From the NCBI GenBank assembly GCA_030587505.1, contig JAUQYY010000144.1, forward strand, positions 1 through 10,636: a DNA stretch of 10,636 bases. Reading direction: 5' to 3'. This stretch comes from Candidatus Sigynarchaeota archaeon. GTDB taxonomy: Archaea > Asgardarchaeota > Jordarchaeia > Jordarchaeales > Jordarchaeaceae. The position numbers and the translations under genes were made by a program. Position 1 is the stretch's first letter. Each line of letters begins with the position of its first letter. Shown piece after piece: positions 1 to 6,707 of the stretch. The notes beneath the pieces were generated by a model. That model was not told where the DNA came from, did no database searches, and was given only the letters and a program-made list of their open reading frames with translations.

Positions 1-306
1 TCTTTTATTGAAATACTTATTTATTTTACAACTATAGCGGTGGCCACACTCATGGCGGTCATCGGCGACCGTCTGGGGCTCAGCAAGATTCCAGCGTCCA
101 AGGTGGTCTTAACCAGAGATTCACCAGTGACGGACATAAAGGGTATAGGAGAGGCGACCGCCAAAATCTTGCACAGAAACAAAATCAAAACAGTGGATGA
201 CCTAATCAATGCCAACAGTAAAGAGCTAGGCAAGGCTAAGGGACTCACGGTGAAGCAGGTCAAAAAGTGGCAGAAATACGCCCTCAAAGCAGTGATGGAG
301 GATTAA
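1..306 (+). CDS. C-terminal part of a membrane-anchored helix-hairpin-helix protein (5' end outside window)
   Basis: The frame is open from the first base with no stop before TAA at 304-306, giving 101 residues. The first 26 or so are strongly hydrophobic (SFIEILIYFTTIAVATLMAV, then IGDRLG), like a transmembrane helix. A helix-hairpin-helix domain follows: KGIGEATAKIL at about 47-57 is the first hairpin (GIG turn) and KAKGLTVKQVKKW at about 78-90 resembles the second. Such domains usually bind DNA non-specifically or mediate protein contacts. Alternative starts are GTG at 40, with no clear ribosome site, and ATG at 52, with a GGTG at 39-42; either would give a small soluble protein of 88 or 84 residues. 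The T-rich leader could then be a promoter, since T-rich DNA reads as hydrophobic residues by default. I prefer the open reading but hold it loosely. The YdjM-like gene begins 2 nt after the stop, so the two are probably co-transcribed. Specific function is not recognised. Confidence 0.6.
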   Translation, partial: SFIEILIYFTTIAVATLMAVIGDRLGLSKIPASKVVLTRDSPVTDIKGIGEATAKILHRNKIKTVDDLINANSKELGKAKGLTVKQVKKWQKYALKAVMED

Positions 307-308
307 AA

Positions 309-893
309 ATGCAGAAGTATACCCACCTAGTGGTAGGAGCAACGGCGGGCGCCATCGTAGCAGTGCTTCTGGGATGGACTTCAGGCATAGGAGCCCAATT
401 CGCAGCCGTAGCAGACCAGCTTGCTAGAGCAGGGTCACTAAACACGGTTCTAAGCGCAGCGAACCAGCAACTCCCCCCAATAATGGCGGGGGCTGCTTTC
501 GGCATTCTCCCCGACCTTGACCAGCTACTCAAACGCCAGCGTATAGGCCACCGAAGCGGACTGTTCCATAGCATACTAACACTTATATGGTTGCCAGCAC
601 TCATAGGGCTCGTGGCACCCACACTGTTCGCAGTATCCGCTGCGGGAATATTCTCACACTGGTTCATCGACTCGTTAAATCCAACCGGTGTGCGCACACT
701 ACCCTACATTCTCCCCAGAAAGAAGGAGTCCCTGAAGGAGTTCATCTGGAAACACGAGAGAGACCTACGCATCGCAACCATACACTATGATAACCACTGG
801 CTCAACCTTCTACTATGCGGTATTTGCGTAGCAATTATATGGCTGCTCTCCGGAGCCATGCCAGCCTGGAACATAGTACCATTACCCTTCTAA
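309..893 (+). CDS. YdjM/DUF457 family membrane-bound metal-dependent hydrolase-like protein
   Basis: A 194-residue integral membrane protein. The family signature is in order: His6 in the N-terminal THLVVGA stretch, FGILPDLDQ with Asp69 and Asp71, GHRSGLFHS with His81 and His87, and SHWFIDSLNPTG with His117, Asp121 and Asn124. These His/Asp residues are the putative metal ligands of the family, of which E. coli YdjM is the namesake; no substrate is established. Hydrophobic segments lie at about 7-22, 55-68, 88-116 and 163-178, with a basic stretch at 129-150 probably facing the cytoplasm. The ATG at 309 is chosen because GGAGG at 297-301 sits 7 nt before it; an in-frame upstream start at 267 would lie inside the previous gene and has no such site. 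It follows the helix-hairpin-helix gene by 2 nt, so the two are probably one operon. Family assignment is firm, biochemical role is not. Confidence 0.82.
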   Translation: MQKYTHLVVGATAGAIVAVLLGWTSGIGAQFAAVADQLARAGSLNTVLSAANQQLPPIMAGAAFGILPDLDQLLKRQRIGHRSGLFHSILTLIWLPALIGLVAPTLFAVSAAGIFSHWFIDSLNPTGVRTLPYILPRKKESLKEFIWKHERDLRIATIHYDNHWLNLLLCGICVAIIWLLSGAMPAWNIVPLPF

Positions 894-920
894 ACCATTC
901 GGCAAGACCAGCATCTATAA

Positions 921-931
921 CTTCCTTTTTT
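921..931 (+). terminator. Poly-T terminator after the YdjM-like gene
   Basis: The run cttcctttttt lies 28 nt past the stop at 893, before the convergent gene end at 996. Archaeal transcription commonly ends at T-rich tracts without a stem, and no strong hairpin precedes this one. Placement fits, but the call rests on the T tract alone. Confidence 0.4.
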
Positions 932-995
932 ATAACTGTTTATTCAAACTCCAAATAGGGAACAGTGTTTCTTGGATCTGTACATCTCCTTTATT

Positions 996-1757
996 TTATT
1001 CTCTCTTACCCTTTATTCGCACTATCCCCCTTGTTTCCAACGCTCGAAGAGTCTCGAACACCCACTGCCAACTCACGTCGAAACCCGCATTGTTTAGACC
1101 CTCACGCAGCTCGTCAATGGTTAAATCCTGGTCAAGGTTTCTCAGCATTAGACGAGCAGCCCTGTTCCACACACCCGACTTGTCTAACACGTTATCTGGC
1201 GTTAATGGGGGAACAAGCTCATATATGAGAGACTTTTGATACTCCGCAAGTTCCTCTTCACTGAGTTCACCCTCAACCGCTTCAATAAATTCAGCGGCCT
1301 CTTCCTCCACAGTTTCCACGGCTTCCTCAGCCACGAATTCTTCCACTACGGCTTCTTCAGCCGCTTCCTCAACCTCAGCCTCTACCTTCACCTCAGGCTT
1401 AGCCGTAACTGTTTCCACGTATCTGTCGAACTCATCCGCATACCTCTTTATCAGATTCGACAGCATAACAAGAGTGAAACCTACACGCTGCCGTGTCTGA
1501 ACAGCTATCAACATTTGCTGCGAGGTACGCATCACAATAACAGACTCTTTCTCAGCAGCAAGCGTAATATTAGACCCAATCGTCAAACCCGGGAAACTAG
1601 GTTTAAAGAGCAAAAGCTTCTCCTCAACCTCACTAGGCAAGTCCGAGTACAGTATATCACCCTTCATCGTGAGCAAAGCTAAACCAGACTCACCAATCGC
1701 ACCAAACGAGCGTAAATCATTCTTCAACCGATCAACCAAGTCGGAATCCTCAGACAT
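996..1757 (-). CDS. Roadblock/LC7-like protein with acidic linker and C-terminal winged-helix-like domain
   Basis: 253 residues in three parts. Residues about 5-115 look like a Roadblock/LC7 fold: SGLALLTMKGDILYSDLP (24-41) matches the strand-turn-strand core, then a hydrophobic strand VIVMRT (73-78), a strand LIAVQT (83-88) and a long helix (about 92-115). Residues about 121-170 are almost all Glu, Ala and Val, a flexible or coiled acidic linker. Residues about 171-253 have helices ending in a helix-turn-strand pattern (TIDELREGLNNAGFDVSW, then LETRGIVRIKG) like a winged helix, though the fit is loose. In prokaryotes Roadblock proteins often partner with small Ras-like GTPases; no such gene is in this window. 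The start is ATG with GAGGC (1768-1764) 6 nt upstream. It lies downstream of the reductase on the same strand but after a T-rich tract and with its own TATA-like box, so it is probably a separate unit. Specific role unknown. Confidence 0.72.
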   Translation of the reverse strand: MSEDSDLVDRLKNDLRSFGAIGESGLALLTMKGDILYSDLPSEVEEKLLLFKPSFPGLTIGSNITLAAEKESVIVMRTSQQMLIAVQTRQRVGFTLVMLSNLIKRYADEFDRYVETVTAKPEVKVEAEVEEAAEEAVVEEFVAEEAVETVEEEAAEFIEAVEGELSEEELAEYQKSLIYELVPPLTPDNVLDKSGVWNRAARLMLRNLDQDLTIDELREGLNNAGFDVSWQWVFETLRALETRGIVRIKGKRE

Positions 1758-1829
1758 TTTAACGCCTCAAAGATTTTTGTTAAAAACCAAATCTGTTTGA
1801 TACTCAGCCAAATGCTAAGTATGAACCAT

Positions 1830-1848
1830 TTTATTTTATTATAATAAC
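1830..1848 (-). promoter_or_regulatory. Candidate promoter for the Roadblock-like gene
   Basis: An AT-only stretch holds the perfect 12-bp palindrome TTATTATAATAA at 1836-1847, a plausible TATA element about 80-90 nt before the ATG at 1757. A start roughly 25 nt downstream would give a leader of about 55 nt. AT-rich background makes chance matches common. Confidence 0.3.
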
Positions 1849-1883
1849 TTTATTTTGAAATAGTTTTTGAGAATGTATTAAAT

Positions 1884-1910
1884 GAAAAAAGAAGAAAGAA
1901 AAAAGAAGCA
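1884..1910 (-). terminator. T-rich terminator tract after HMG-CoA reductase
   Basis: The plus strand is a continuous A/G run here with two blocks of six A, so the minus-strand transcript is C/U only with two U6 blocks. It begins about 57 nt after the reductase stop and precedes the Roadblock-gene promoter candidate. Archaeal terminators are often such stemless tracts. Confidence 0.45.
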
Positions 1911-1967
1911 CAGAGAGTTGAACTCGAGTAAAAATTTTGAATCGTATAAGAAGATAAAGGGAAATCA

Positions 1968-3242
1968 CTAAACCCTGTCCACTTTTTTCCTAGCGGTCTT
2001 CCCTCTGCCGAGCGCCTCGTGGGCACGCGCAAGGTGACCCGCCGCCAAAGCGGCAATCAGGGATATTTCTCCGGCGAGCGCAGCTGAGCAGGCAATCTCC
2101 GCGAACTTCTTGGCAAGCGTACCCGGAGGCTTCCCCCTCATGAAGCCGCCGCCACAATCCATAATGGAGAGAGCCTCCTGCATCTGGCTAAGCCACATGC
2201 CACCGCCTATGGTTCCGCAAATCATTGAGGGAAGCGTCAGAGACACGTACAGATCACCGCCATCGACCACCTCAGCGGTAACCATCCCCATGCTGGACTC
2301 ACCAATGTGCGCCGCGTCCTGACCAGTAGCGATCCACATGGCGGCAATAATATTAGCCACATGGGAGTTAAAACCGTACGAAGCCGCCTGACCCGTACCC
2401 ACGTAAATCTTGCGGTAAACCACCTCAACCATACTCTCAGCCGTGGTCTTGAGCTTCTCACGAACGTAGTCTTTTTTCAAAACCACCTCGGACTGAACGG
2501 TCTTACCCCTGCCGAGAATAAAGTTGAGAGCGGTCGGCTTCTTATCAACGCACATGTTACCGCTGAGCGCGACCGTCTCAGCCCAGGGGAGATTCTCGTG
2601 GATAAAGTCACACACGGCCTGAGAAGCGCTGGTAACCATGTTCATACCCATCGCGTCCGCAGTGTTGGCGAGCAGTCTTAGGAATACATTTCTTCCGACT
2701 ATCCAGTATTGAAAGTCTTGGAGTTTAAGGAATGGATCGTCGCCCTGGAAAACTTCCCGTATCTTTTCGAAGTTGTCTTCCACCCAGTTTACGAGCTTCA
2801 CGGCGTGTTCGGTGTCGGGGACCACTATGCACGGCGCCCGAGTTATGGCGTTTTTGAGCACCTTGGCTCTTGCTCCGCCGCTCGCTGTGATTATACTGCA
2901 CCCCCGGTTGACACTCGCCACCAAAGCGCCTTCGGTTGTGGCTAGCGGTATAAAGTATTCCCCGTCCGCTATTTCACCCTTTACCCTTAGGGGGCCCGCT
3001 ACTCCGAGGGGGATCTGCTGCACCCCTATGGGGGCCTCAATGTTTCTTGAAGCGGTTTGTTTCATATCTATTGAGTAGGATCCTATGTGTTTGAGTTCCT
3101 TTCCGATTATTTTTTCGAGGGCTTTTCTTCTTATGGTCGTCGCGGTTTCTATGTCTGTGTATTTTTCAACTTGGTAGAATTTGATTTCACCTTTTACGAG
3201 TTTCTCAACAAGCTCTTCTTCGAGTGTTTTTTCCTGGGTCAT
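1968..3242 (-). CDS. hmgA: 3-hydroxy-3-methylglutaryl-CoA reductase, class I
   Basis: Reduces HMG-CoA to mevalonate with two NADPH, the committed step of isoprenoid lipid synthesis; soluble and cytosolic here, with no membrane segments. At 424 residues it matches the archaeal class I length. Motifs in order: EAPIGVQQIPLGVAGPL (substrate loop), TTEGALVAS with the catalytic Glu, DAMGMNMVT (NADPH-binding DAMGMN), SGNMCVDKKPTALN with the catalytic Lys, ATGQDAAHIGESS with the catalytic Asp, CGTIGGGM, and LAAGHLARAH with the catalytic His. Start is ATG with GGTGGAGTGA (3258-3249) 6 nt upstream. It lies 25 nt after the dehydratase small-subunit stop and looks like the last gene of that operon. Codon usage changes abruptly near 2650: before it Glu is GAA 15 of 18 times and Ile mostly ATA, after it Glu is GAG 11 of 12 times and Ile mostly ATT. 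All catalytic residues remain, so the enzyme looks intact. Confidence 0.97.
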   Translation of the reverse strand: MTQEKTLEEELVEKLVKGEIKFYQVEKYTDIETATTIRRKALEKIIGKELKHIGSYSIDMKQTASRNIEAPIGVQQIPLGVAGPLRVKGEIADGEYFIPLATTEGALVASVNRGCSIITASGGARAKVLKNAITRAPCIVVPDTEHAVKLVNWVEDNFEKIREVFQGDDPFLKLQDFQYWIVGRNVFLRLLANTADAMGMNMVTSASQAVCDFIHENLPWAETVALSGNMCVDKKPTALNFILGRGKTVQSEVVLKKDYVREKLKTTAESMVEVVYRKIYVGTGQAASYGFNSHVANIIAAMWIATGQDAAHIGESSMGMVTAEVVDGGDLYVSLTLPSMICGTIGGGMWLSQMQEALSIMDCGGGFMRGKPPGTLAKKFAEIACSAALAGEISLIAALAAGHLARAHEALGRGKTARKKVDRV

Positions 3243-3267
3243 TTTGTTTCACTCCACCCTTCTTTTC

Positions 3268-3684
3268 TCACTTTTCGATTTCAACTATTCCTTTTTCACT
3301 GTCAACGGTAACCTTGTCTCCGTTTTCTATTACGTTTAGAGGGTCTCGGTCCAGCCTGTGGACCAGGGGTATTTCTCCAACCACGGCTCCTATGAGCGTT
3401 ACGGTATCCGATTCTCTCTGAATGATCGCTTTGGGTGCCAGACCCCTTCTCGCGAGGTTGATCAGAACGTAGGAACCGACTGTTGAACCCACCCCGGTGC
3501 TGAACACGAGTATTTTTCCACTAATGTTTTTTCCTTCCAGCTCGTGTCTCTTCTGTATGACTTTCCCCGTGTTGAGGTCCACAAATCCGAGGAAGGATAT
3601 CGGCATTTGGGTTACAAGGGCCTCTCCCTCTACTCTGGGTTGTTTCAATCCTCTCAAGCCTTCTCCCCTTAGTGTGATTTTCAT
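3268..3684 (-). CDS. Phosphomevalonate dehydratase small subunit (aconitase X swivel domain, DUF126)
   Basis: 138 residues with the DUF126 swivel-domain pattern: GxxxG-type N-terminus, VEGEALVTQMPISFLGFVD (18-36), the central ISGKILVFSTGVGSTVGSYVL (54-74) with Ser67 and Ser71 in the conserved Gly/Ser loop, and the GEIPLVHRLD end (103-112). With the large subunit it dehydrates mevalonate 5-phosphate to trans-anhydromevalonate 5-phosphate in the archaeal mevalonate pathway. The true start is ATG at 3684-3682, not the longer open frame that runs into the large subunit: the large-subunit TGA shares one base with this ATG (TGATG), a classic coupling arrangement for two subunits of one enzyme. A GGGGGA (3699-3694) precedes it by 9 nt. 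DUF126 also occurs in other aconitase-X enzymes, such as hydroxyproline-derivative metabolism, but the mevalonate neighbours decide the substrate here. Confidence 0.92.
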   Translation of the reverse strand: MKITLRGEGLRGLKQPRVEGEALVTQMPISFLGFVDLNTGKVIQKRHELEGKNISGKILVFSTGVGSTVGSYVLINLARRGLAPKAIIQRESDTVTLIGAVVGEIPLVHRLDRDPLNVIENGDKVTVDSEKGIVEIEK

Positions 3685-4871
3685 CAGATTCTTTCCCCCG
3701 TTGCTATTTTTATACAGTCTTCCAGTGATTTCACCGCGGATTCGATTTTGCTCATAGTGGGAAGATAGTGGGCTGCCTTTGCGGAGTCTGTCAAGGCTAG
3801 TTCGAATTCGGGCATAGGGGAGACGACGGGACACGTGTCGCAGAAGACCCTGGCGCCCATGCGCTCAATGTTTTGGACGTAGCCCATTGATTCCGCAATC
3901 ATTTTGATTGGTCTGGAGGTGAAAATCCATAGCTGGGTTCGGTTTGAAACGGGTGACTTGAGCAATTCTGAGATTCTTCTGAGTGTGCCTATTGAGGTGT
4001 GGGGGCAGCCTATCATGATGATGTCGGGTTGGCTGGTCGGAGCGAGGGAGTCTTTTAACTCGTCGAGATGTTTTTGGTCTATGACCATTTTTTCCAGAGT
4101 CTTTTCTTCGAATTCTTTACGTGTGCAGCTGTCTGTGTGAAACAGGGATATCGAACCTGAGGCAGCCATGGCTGCCGAAAGTTGTTTGGCTTGTTGAATA
4201 TTCAAATGCGAGATTTTTTGTAGGAGAGGGATTTTTGAACCGAAGTTTTTCCCGATGCTGTACCCCACCACGCCGTAGTCAGTGGGACTAGTGAGCTTGG
4301 CGTCTATTTCCACCACCACTTCGGGATTCCTGTTTTCGGGTATGTGCAATCCGTATTCGGGTGTTTTTCCTATTATGGCGGAGGCTAGGGCGGACAGGCC
4401 ACTTTCCCTGTTTGTGTAGGCTCCGAGGAATGAGTTCATGAATGTTACGGCTGAGGACTCCGAGAATGATACGTGGTGCCCGCTCTTTGCAATGTTGCCG
4501 AGCTCATAGGGTACGCAGCTGCATACACTGAGAACCCCCATGGATTGGTAAAGTTCTATTATTTTGTTCTGTTTCGTGGCGAAGGAGTCGGTTATGCCCA
4601 TTTCCCGCCACCTTAATCGGTCCATTCCGCTGGGATTTAGGGAGGTTATCACGGCCGTTTTGGGCCTGCTTTCAGCAAATTTTTCCAGGACGTCTATTAG
4701 CGCGTCCCCCCCGGTTTTGTAGGAAACCCCAGAAACGTGGGCGGATTCGATTCGGATCAGCTTTTCGGCGTGGAAGAAGTCTCCCAGTGCGCAGAGTATC
4801 TTCATGGCTAGTCTTTTCGATTCACCGTACTCTCCATGGAGTGTTTTTTCTTCTTCTCTATTGAGGTACAT
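3684..4871 (-). CDS. Phosphomevalonate dehydratase large subunit (aconitase X catalytic domain, DUF521)
   Basis: 395 residues, normal for the family. The N-terminus MYLNREEEKTLHGEYG is the family's usual opening, so ATG at 4871 is taken. A 10-residue extension to a TTG at 4901 lies inside UbiD and is not conserved in style. Visible motifs: HVSGVSYKTGGD (45-56), SVCSCVPY with Cys117 and Cys119, GCPHTS with Cys289, FCDTCPV with Cys344 and Cys347, and SAKAAHYLP (363-371). Some of these Cys should hold the iron-sulfur cluster that binds the substrate; I cannot assign ligands from sequence alone. It acts with the adjacent DUF126 subunit on mevalonate 5-phosphate. The start overlaps the UbiD stop by 14 nt and its stop overlaps the small-subunit start by 1 nt, so the three are translated as one tightly coupled unit. 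GAGG lies only 3 nt before the ATG, so reinitiation by ribosomes finishing UbiD is likely. Confidence 0.93.
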   Translation of the reverse strand: MYLNREEEKTLHGEYGESKRLAMKILCALGDFFHAEKLIRIESAHVSGVSYKTGGDALIDVLEKFAESRPKTAVITSLNPSGMDRLRWREMGITDSFATKQNKIIELYQSMGVLSVCSCVPYELGNIAKSGHHVSFSESSAVTFMNSFLGAYTNRESGLSALASAIIGKTPEYGLHIPENRNPEVVVEIDAKLTSPTDYGVVGYSIGKNFGSKIPLLQKISHLNIQQAKQLSAAMAASGSISLFHTDSCTRKEFEEKTLEKMVIDQKHLDELKDSLAPTSQPDIIMIGCPHTSIGTLRRISELLKSPVSNRTQLWIFTSRPIKMIAESMGYVQNIERMGARVFCDTCPVVSPMPEFELALTDSAKAAHYLPTMSKIESAVKSLEDCIKIATGERI

Positions 4872-6156
4872 AATCCTCAACTCTGATGGTGTCTTCTCCA
4901 ATCACTTTTACGGGGAGGAAATGCGACCGGTCCTTATCAAAGGGTATTGTCGCGTCGAGTCCCACCTTTGTGGTTTCACGAGTCACCTGATTAGCGGATG
5001 GATCAAGAGAGGAGCCCTTGTCCCTCTTCAGTACCATGTCTTTCGATGCTTGGAACCTCGTGGCGATGGCGTATTCCACCGAGTTTAAATCATAGATGTC
5101 TATGTCCTCATCCACTATGACCACGTGCTTCATGGACCTGTGCGCTCTGAACGCTGCTTCGATAGCTTTTCTCCCGTCCTCCTGACTCCTCTTATGGATT
5201 TGAACTATTCCGTGGAGCCACGAGCAGCCTCCAGGAGTTATTAGGACATTCTTGCACTCGCAGACCTTGTTAACCTCACTATAAATCGCGGGTTCCCTTG
5301 GCAGACCCATTAGAAGCTTATGTTCAAGGCCGCCGGGGAGTAAAGCCTGATAGATGGGATTCCTAGCGTGAGTGAAGTGGTTGATTTCAATCACAGGCTG
5401 CTTTCGGACCATGTCATAAGTGCCCGTGAGGTCGAGGAAGGGTCCCTCATCCACCAACTCATTTGTTATCCTTCCCTCCAGCACTATCTCGCAGTCCGCC
5501 GGCACCTCCAGGTCCACCTTACTACACTTAACGAGCCGCAACTCTCTCAGACTGTTCGCGATCTCCAACTCGTCAACGGTTATGTCTAGGGACGTAGACG
5601 CTGCCAAGAGTAGGGAAGGGTGGTTCCCTATGCAGATTGCAACCTCCAGCTCTCCACCAGCCCGCTTCAGGTACATGTCCATGTCTCTTTCTTCCACAAC
5701 CCTCACGGCGAACCGCTTGTCATCCAGCTGCATGAGTCTGTGAATGGAAGCGTTTCTTCCAAACTCGGGGTCACGGATTATTAGCACCCCCGAGGTAACG
5801 TAGGGTCCCCCGTCACCCGCGGTGTGGGTGAGTATGGGTAGACTGTTTAGGTCCACCTTCTCTGTTACTTCTTGGCACCTGCCACTCTTAACGATCTCCG
5901 GCGGGATCCTTTTCTCGAAAGCCTCAACGAGTTGGAATGTGAGTTCTTCCCTTTTCACGTTCAACGCTAGGGCTAACAAATCCCTACTCGAACAGATGTT
6001 CCCGACCACCCTGTAGGGTGACCCCCTCACGGAATTAAAAACAACGGGTTTCCCATCCAATTTTTTTAGGAGCGCTGGAATTTCAGCAGTTGATACCGTT
6101 TTGTCAATCTCAATGAGAATGCCACGGGATTTGATATCTTCCAGAAACTCCCTCAA
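4858..6156 (-). CDS. UbiD-family decarboxylase, probable trans-anhydromevalonate 5-phosphate decarboxylase
   Basis: 432 residues of the UbiD fold. The family shows in the N-terminal MREFLEDIKSRG, the PILTHTAGDGGPYVTSG stretch (107-123), ASIHRLMQLDDKRFAVR with Arg140 (the conserved active-site Arg), and DEGPFLDLTGTYD (236-248) with Glu237 and Asp242. UbiD enzymes use prenylated FMN and a divalent metal. Beside the aconitase-X pair its expected substrate is trans-anhydromevalonate 5-phosphate, giving isopentenyl phosphate and CO2. The second acid of the EGPFxE motif, often Glu in UbiD/Fdc, is Asp242 here. The start is TTG at 6156, with AGGAGAC (6171-6165) 8 nt upstream; there is no ATG near the conserved N-terminus. 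It follows a 134-nt gap after DUF35 and overlaps the dehydratase large subunit by 14 nt. A prenyl-FMN synthase (UbiX) is not in the window. An aromatic-acid UbiD is the alternative, made unlikely by context. Confidence 0.9.
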   Translation of the reverse strand: MREFLEDIKSRGILIEIDKTVSTAEIPALLKKLDGKPVVFNSVRGSPYRVVGNICSSRDLLALALNVKREELTFQLVEAFEKRIPPEIVKSGRCQEVTEKVDLNSLPILTHTAGDGGPYVTSGVLIIRDPEFGRNASIHRLMQLDDKRFAVRVVEERDMDMYLKRAGGELEVAICIGNHPSLLLAASTSLDITVDELEIANSLRELRLVKCSKVDLEVPADCEIVLEGRITNELVDEGPFLDLTGTYDMVRKQPVIEINHFTHARNPIYQALLPGGLEHKLLMGLPREPAIYSEVNKVCECKNVLITPGGCSWLHGIVQIHKRSQEDGRKAIEAAFRAHRSMKHVVIVDEDIDIYDLNSVEYAIATRFQASKDMVLKRDKGSSLDPSANQVTRETTKVGLDATIPFDKDRSHFLPVKVIGEDTIRVEDYVPQ

Positions 6157-6204
6157 AAATAACAGTCTCCTTGAACGCTATCACCGAATAATAGGGAAAA
6201 GGGT

Positions 6205-6225
6205 GTCATTTTAATTTTTTGACTA
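6205..6225 (-). promoter_or_regulatory. Candidate promoter for the UbiD-dehydratase-reductase unit
   Basis: On the minus strand AAAAAATTAAAATG is a TATA-like stretch about 55-65 nt before the UbiD TTG, leaving room for a leader with the AGGAGAC site. Its presence in the only large gap of the cluster suggests two transcripts, upper and lower. Based on AT content and spacing only. Confidence 0.35.
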
Positions 6226-6261
6226 CCCGCCGCACCCGAAAAAGCCCTCTCAACGCACCCT

Positions 6262-6275
6262 CCAAAAAAATTTGA
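6262..6275 (-). terminator. Poly-T tract after the DUF35 gene
   Basis: The plus strand reads ccaaaaaaattt, so the minus transcript has a run of seven U about 20 nt after the DUF35 stop at 6291. It could end the synthase-thiolase-DUF35 transcript fully or in part. Confidence 0.4.
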
Positions 6276-6290
6276 TATTATAGTGTTTCT

Positions 6291-6692
6291 CTAGGATTTT
6301 TTGAATGCTGGACGGAACTTGTATGAATAGTAGATTATTCCGTCTTTGCCGTCCTCGTTGATCTTTCTTATTACGGCTTCCACATCCATTCCTAGAGTTA
6401 TGTTTTCCGGTTTACAGTCCGTGAGTTGGGTGGTTAGGTGTGTTCCGTCCTCAAGCCTCACAAGAGCGATTATGTAAGGCTTGAATATCTCAAAGTTCGC
6501 TGGAGCCGTGTGCATAACGGTGTACGTTACGATTTTCCCCTTCTTTGGAAGCTTCACTCGCATCATCCGGCTCGAATTGCAGGATGGACAAAGGTCTCTG
6601 GGTGGAAAGCAAACCTTTCCACAATCGGTACATTTAGTACCCTCAAGACGGTAACGCTGAGGAAGCTCTCTCCAAAACTTGGAAACCTGCAC
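6291..6692 (-). CDS. DUF35 zinc-ribbon/OB-fold protein bridging thiolase and HMG-CoA synthase
   Basis: 133 residues. An N-terminal helix (FWRELPQRYRLEG) leads to a zinc ribbon with Cys21-x2-Cys24 and Cys35-x2-Cys38, then an OB-fold-like beta region (GKIVTYTVMHTAPANFE, about 52-68, to IIYYSYKFRP at the end). In methanogens a DUF35 protein holds thiolase and HMG-CoA synthase in one complex and lets them share a CoA site, so the unfavourable thiolase step is pulled forward by the second condensation; gene order here matches that. Start is GTG at 6692, with GGTGAT (6703-6698) 5 nt upstream, starting 15 nt after the thiolase stop; a nearby ATG is out of frame. Codon choice drifts from G/T-ending in the first half to A-ending in the second. 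DUF35 proteins also pair with other thiolases, but both mevalonate partners are adjacent. Confidence 0.92.
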   Translation of the reverse strand: MQVSKFWRELPQRYRLEGTKCTDCGKVCFPPRDLCPSCNSSRMMRVKLPKKGKIVTYTVMHTAPANFEIFKPYIIALVRLEDGTHLTTQLTDCKPENITLGMDVEAVIRKINEDGKDGIIYYSYKFRPAFKKS

Positions 6693-6707
6693 TAATCATC
6701 ACCATTC

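Noticed and set aside
267..308. Longer start of the YdjM-like gene at 267
   Set aside because: It would overlap the previous gene by 40 nt and adds 14 polar residues before the conserved N-terminus; GGAGG is ideally placed for the ATG at 309.
284..697. Minus-strand open frame of 137 codons
   Set aside because: Antisense to the YdjM-like gene, low-complexity composition, no motif.
1236..1682. Plus-strand open frame of 148 codons
   Set aside because: Antisense to the Roadblock-like gene; Phe/His/Leu-rich translation mirrors the Glu-rich linker.
3685..3834. 50-residue N-terminal extension of the DUF126 subunit
   Set aside because: It lies wholly inside the large-subunit gene in another frame; the family N-terminus and the TGATG overlap fix the start at 3684.
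4872..4901. TTG start 10 codons upstream for the dehydratase large subunit
   Set aside because: The family begins with MYL-x-REEE; the extra residues lie in UbiD coding sequence.
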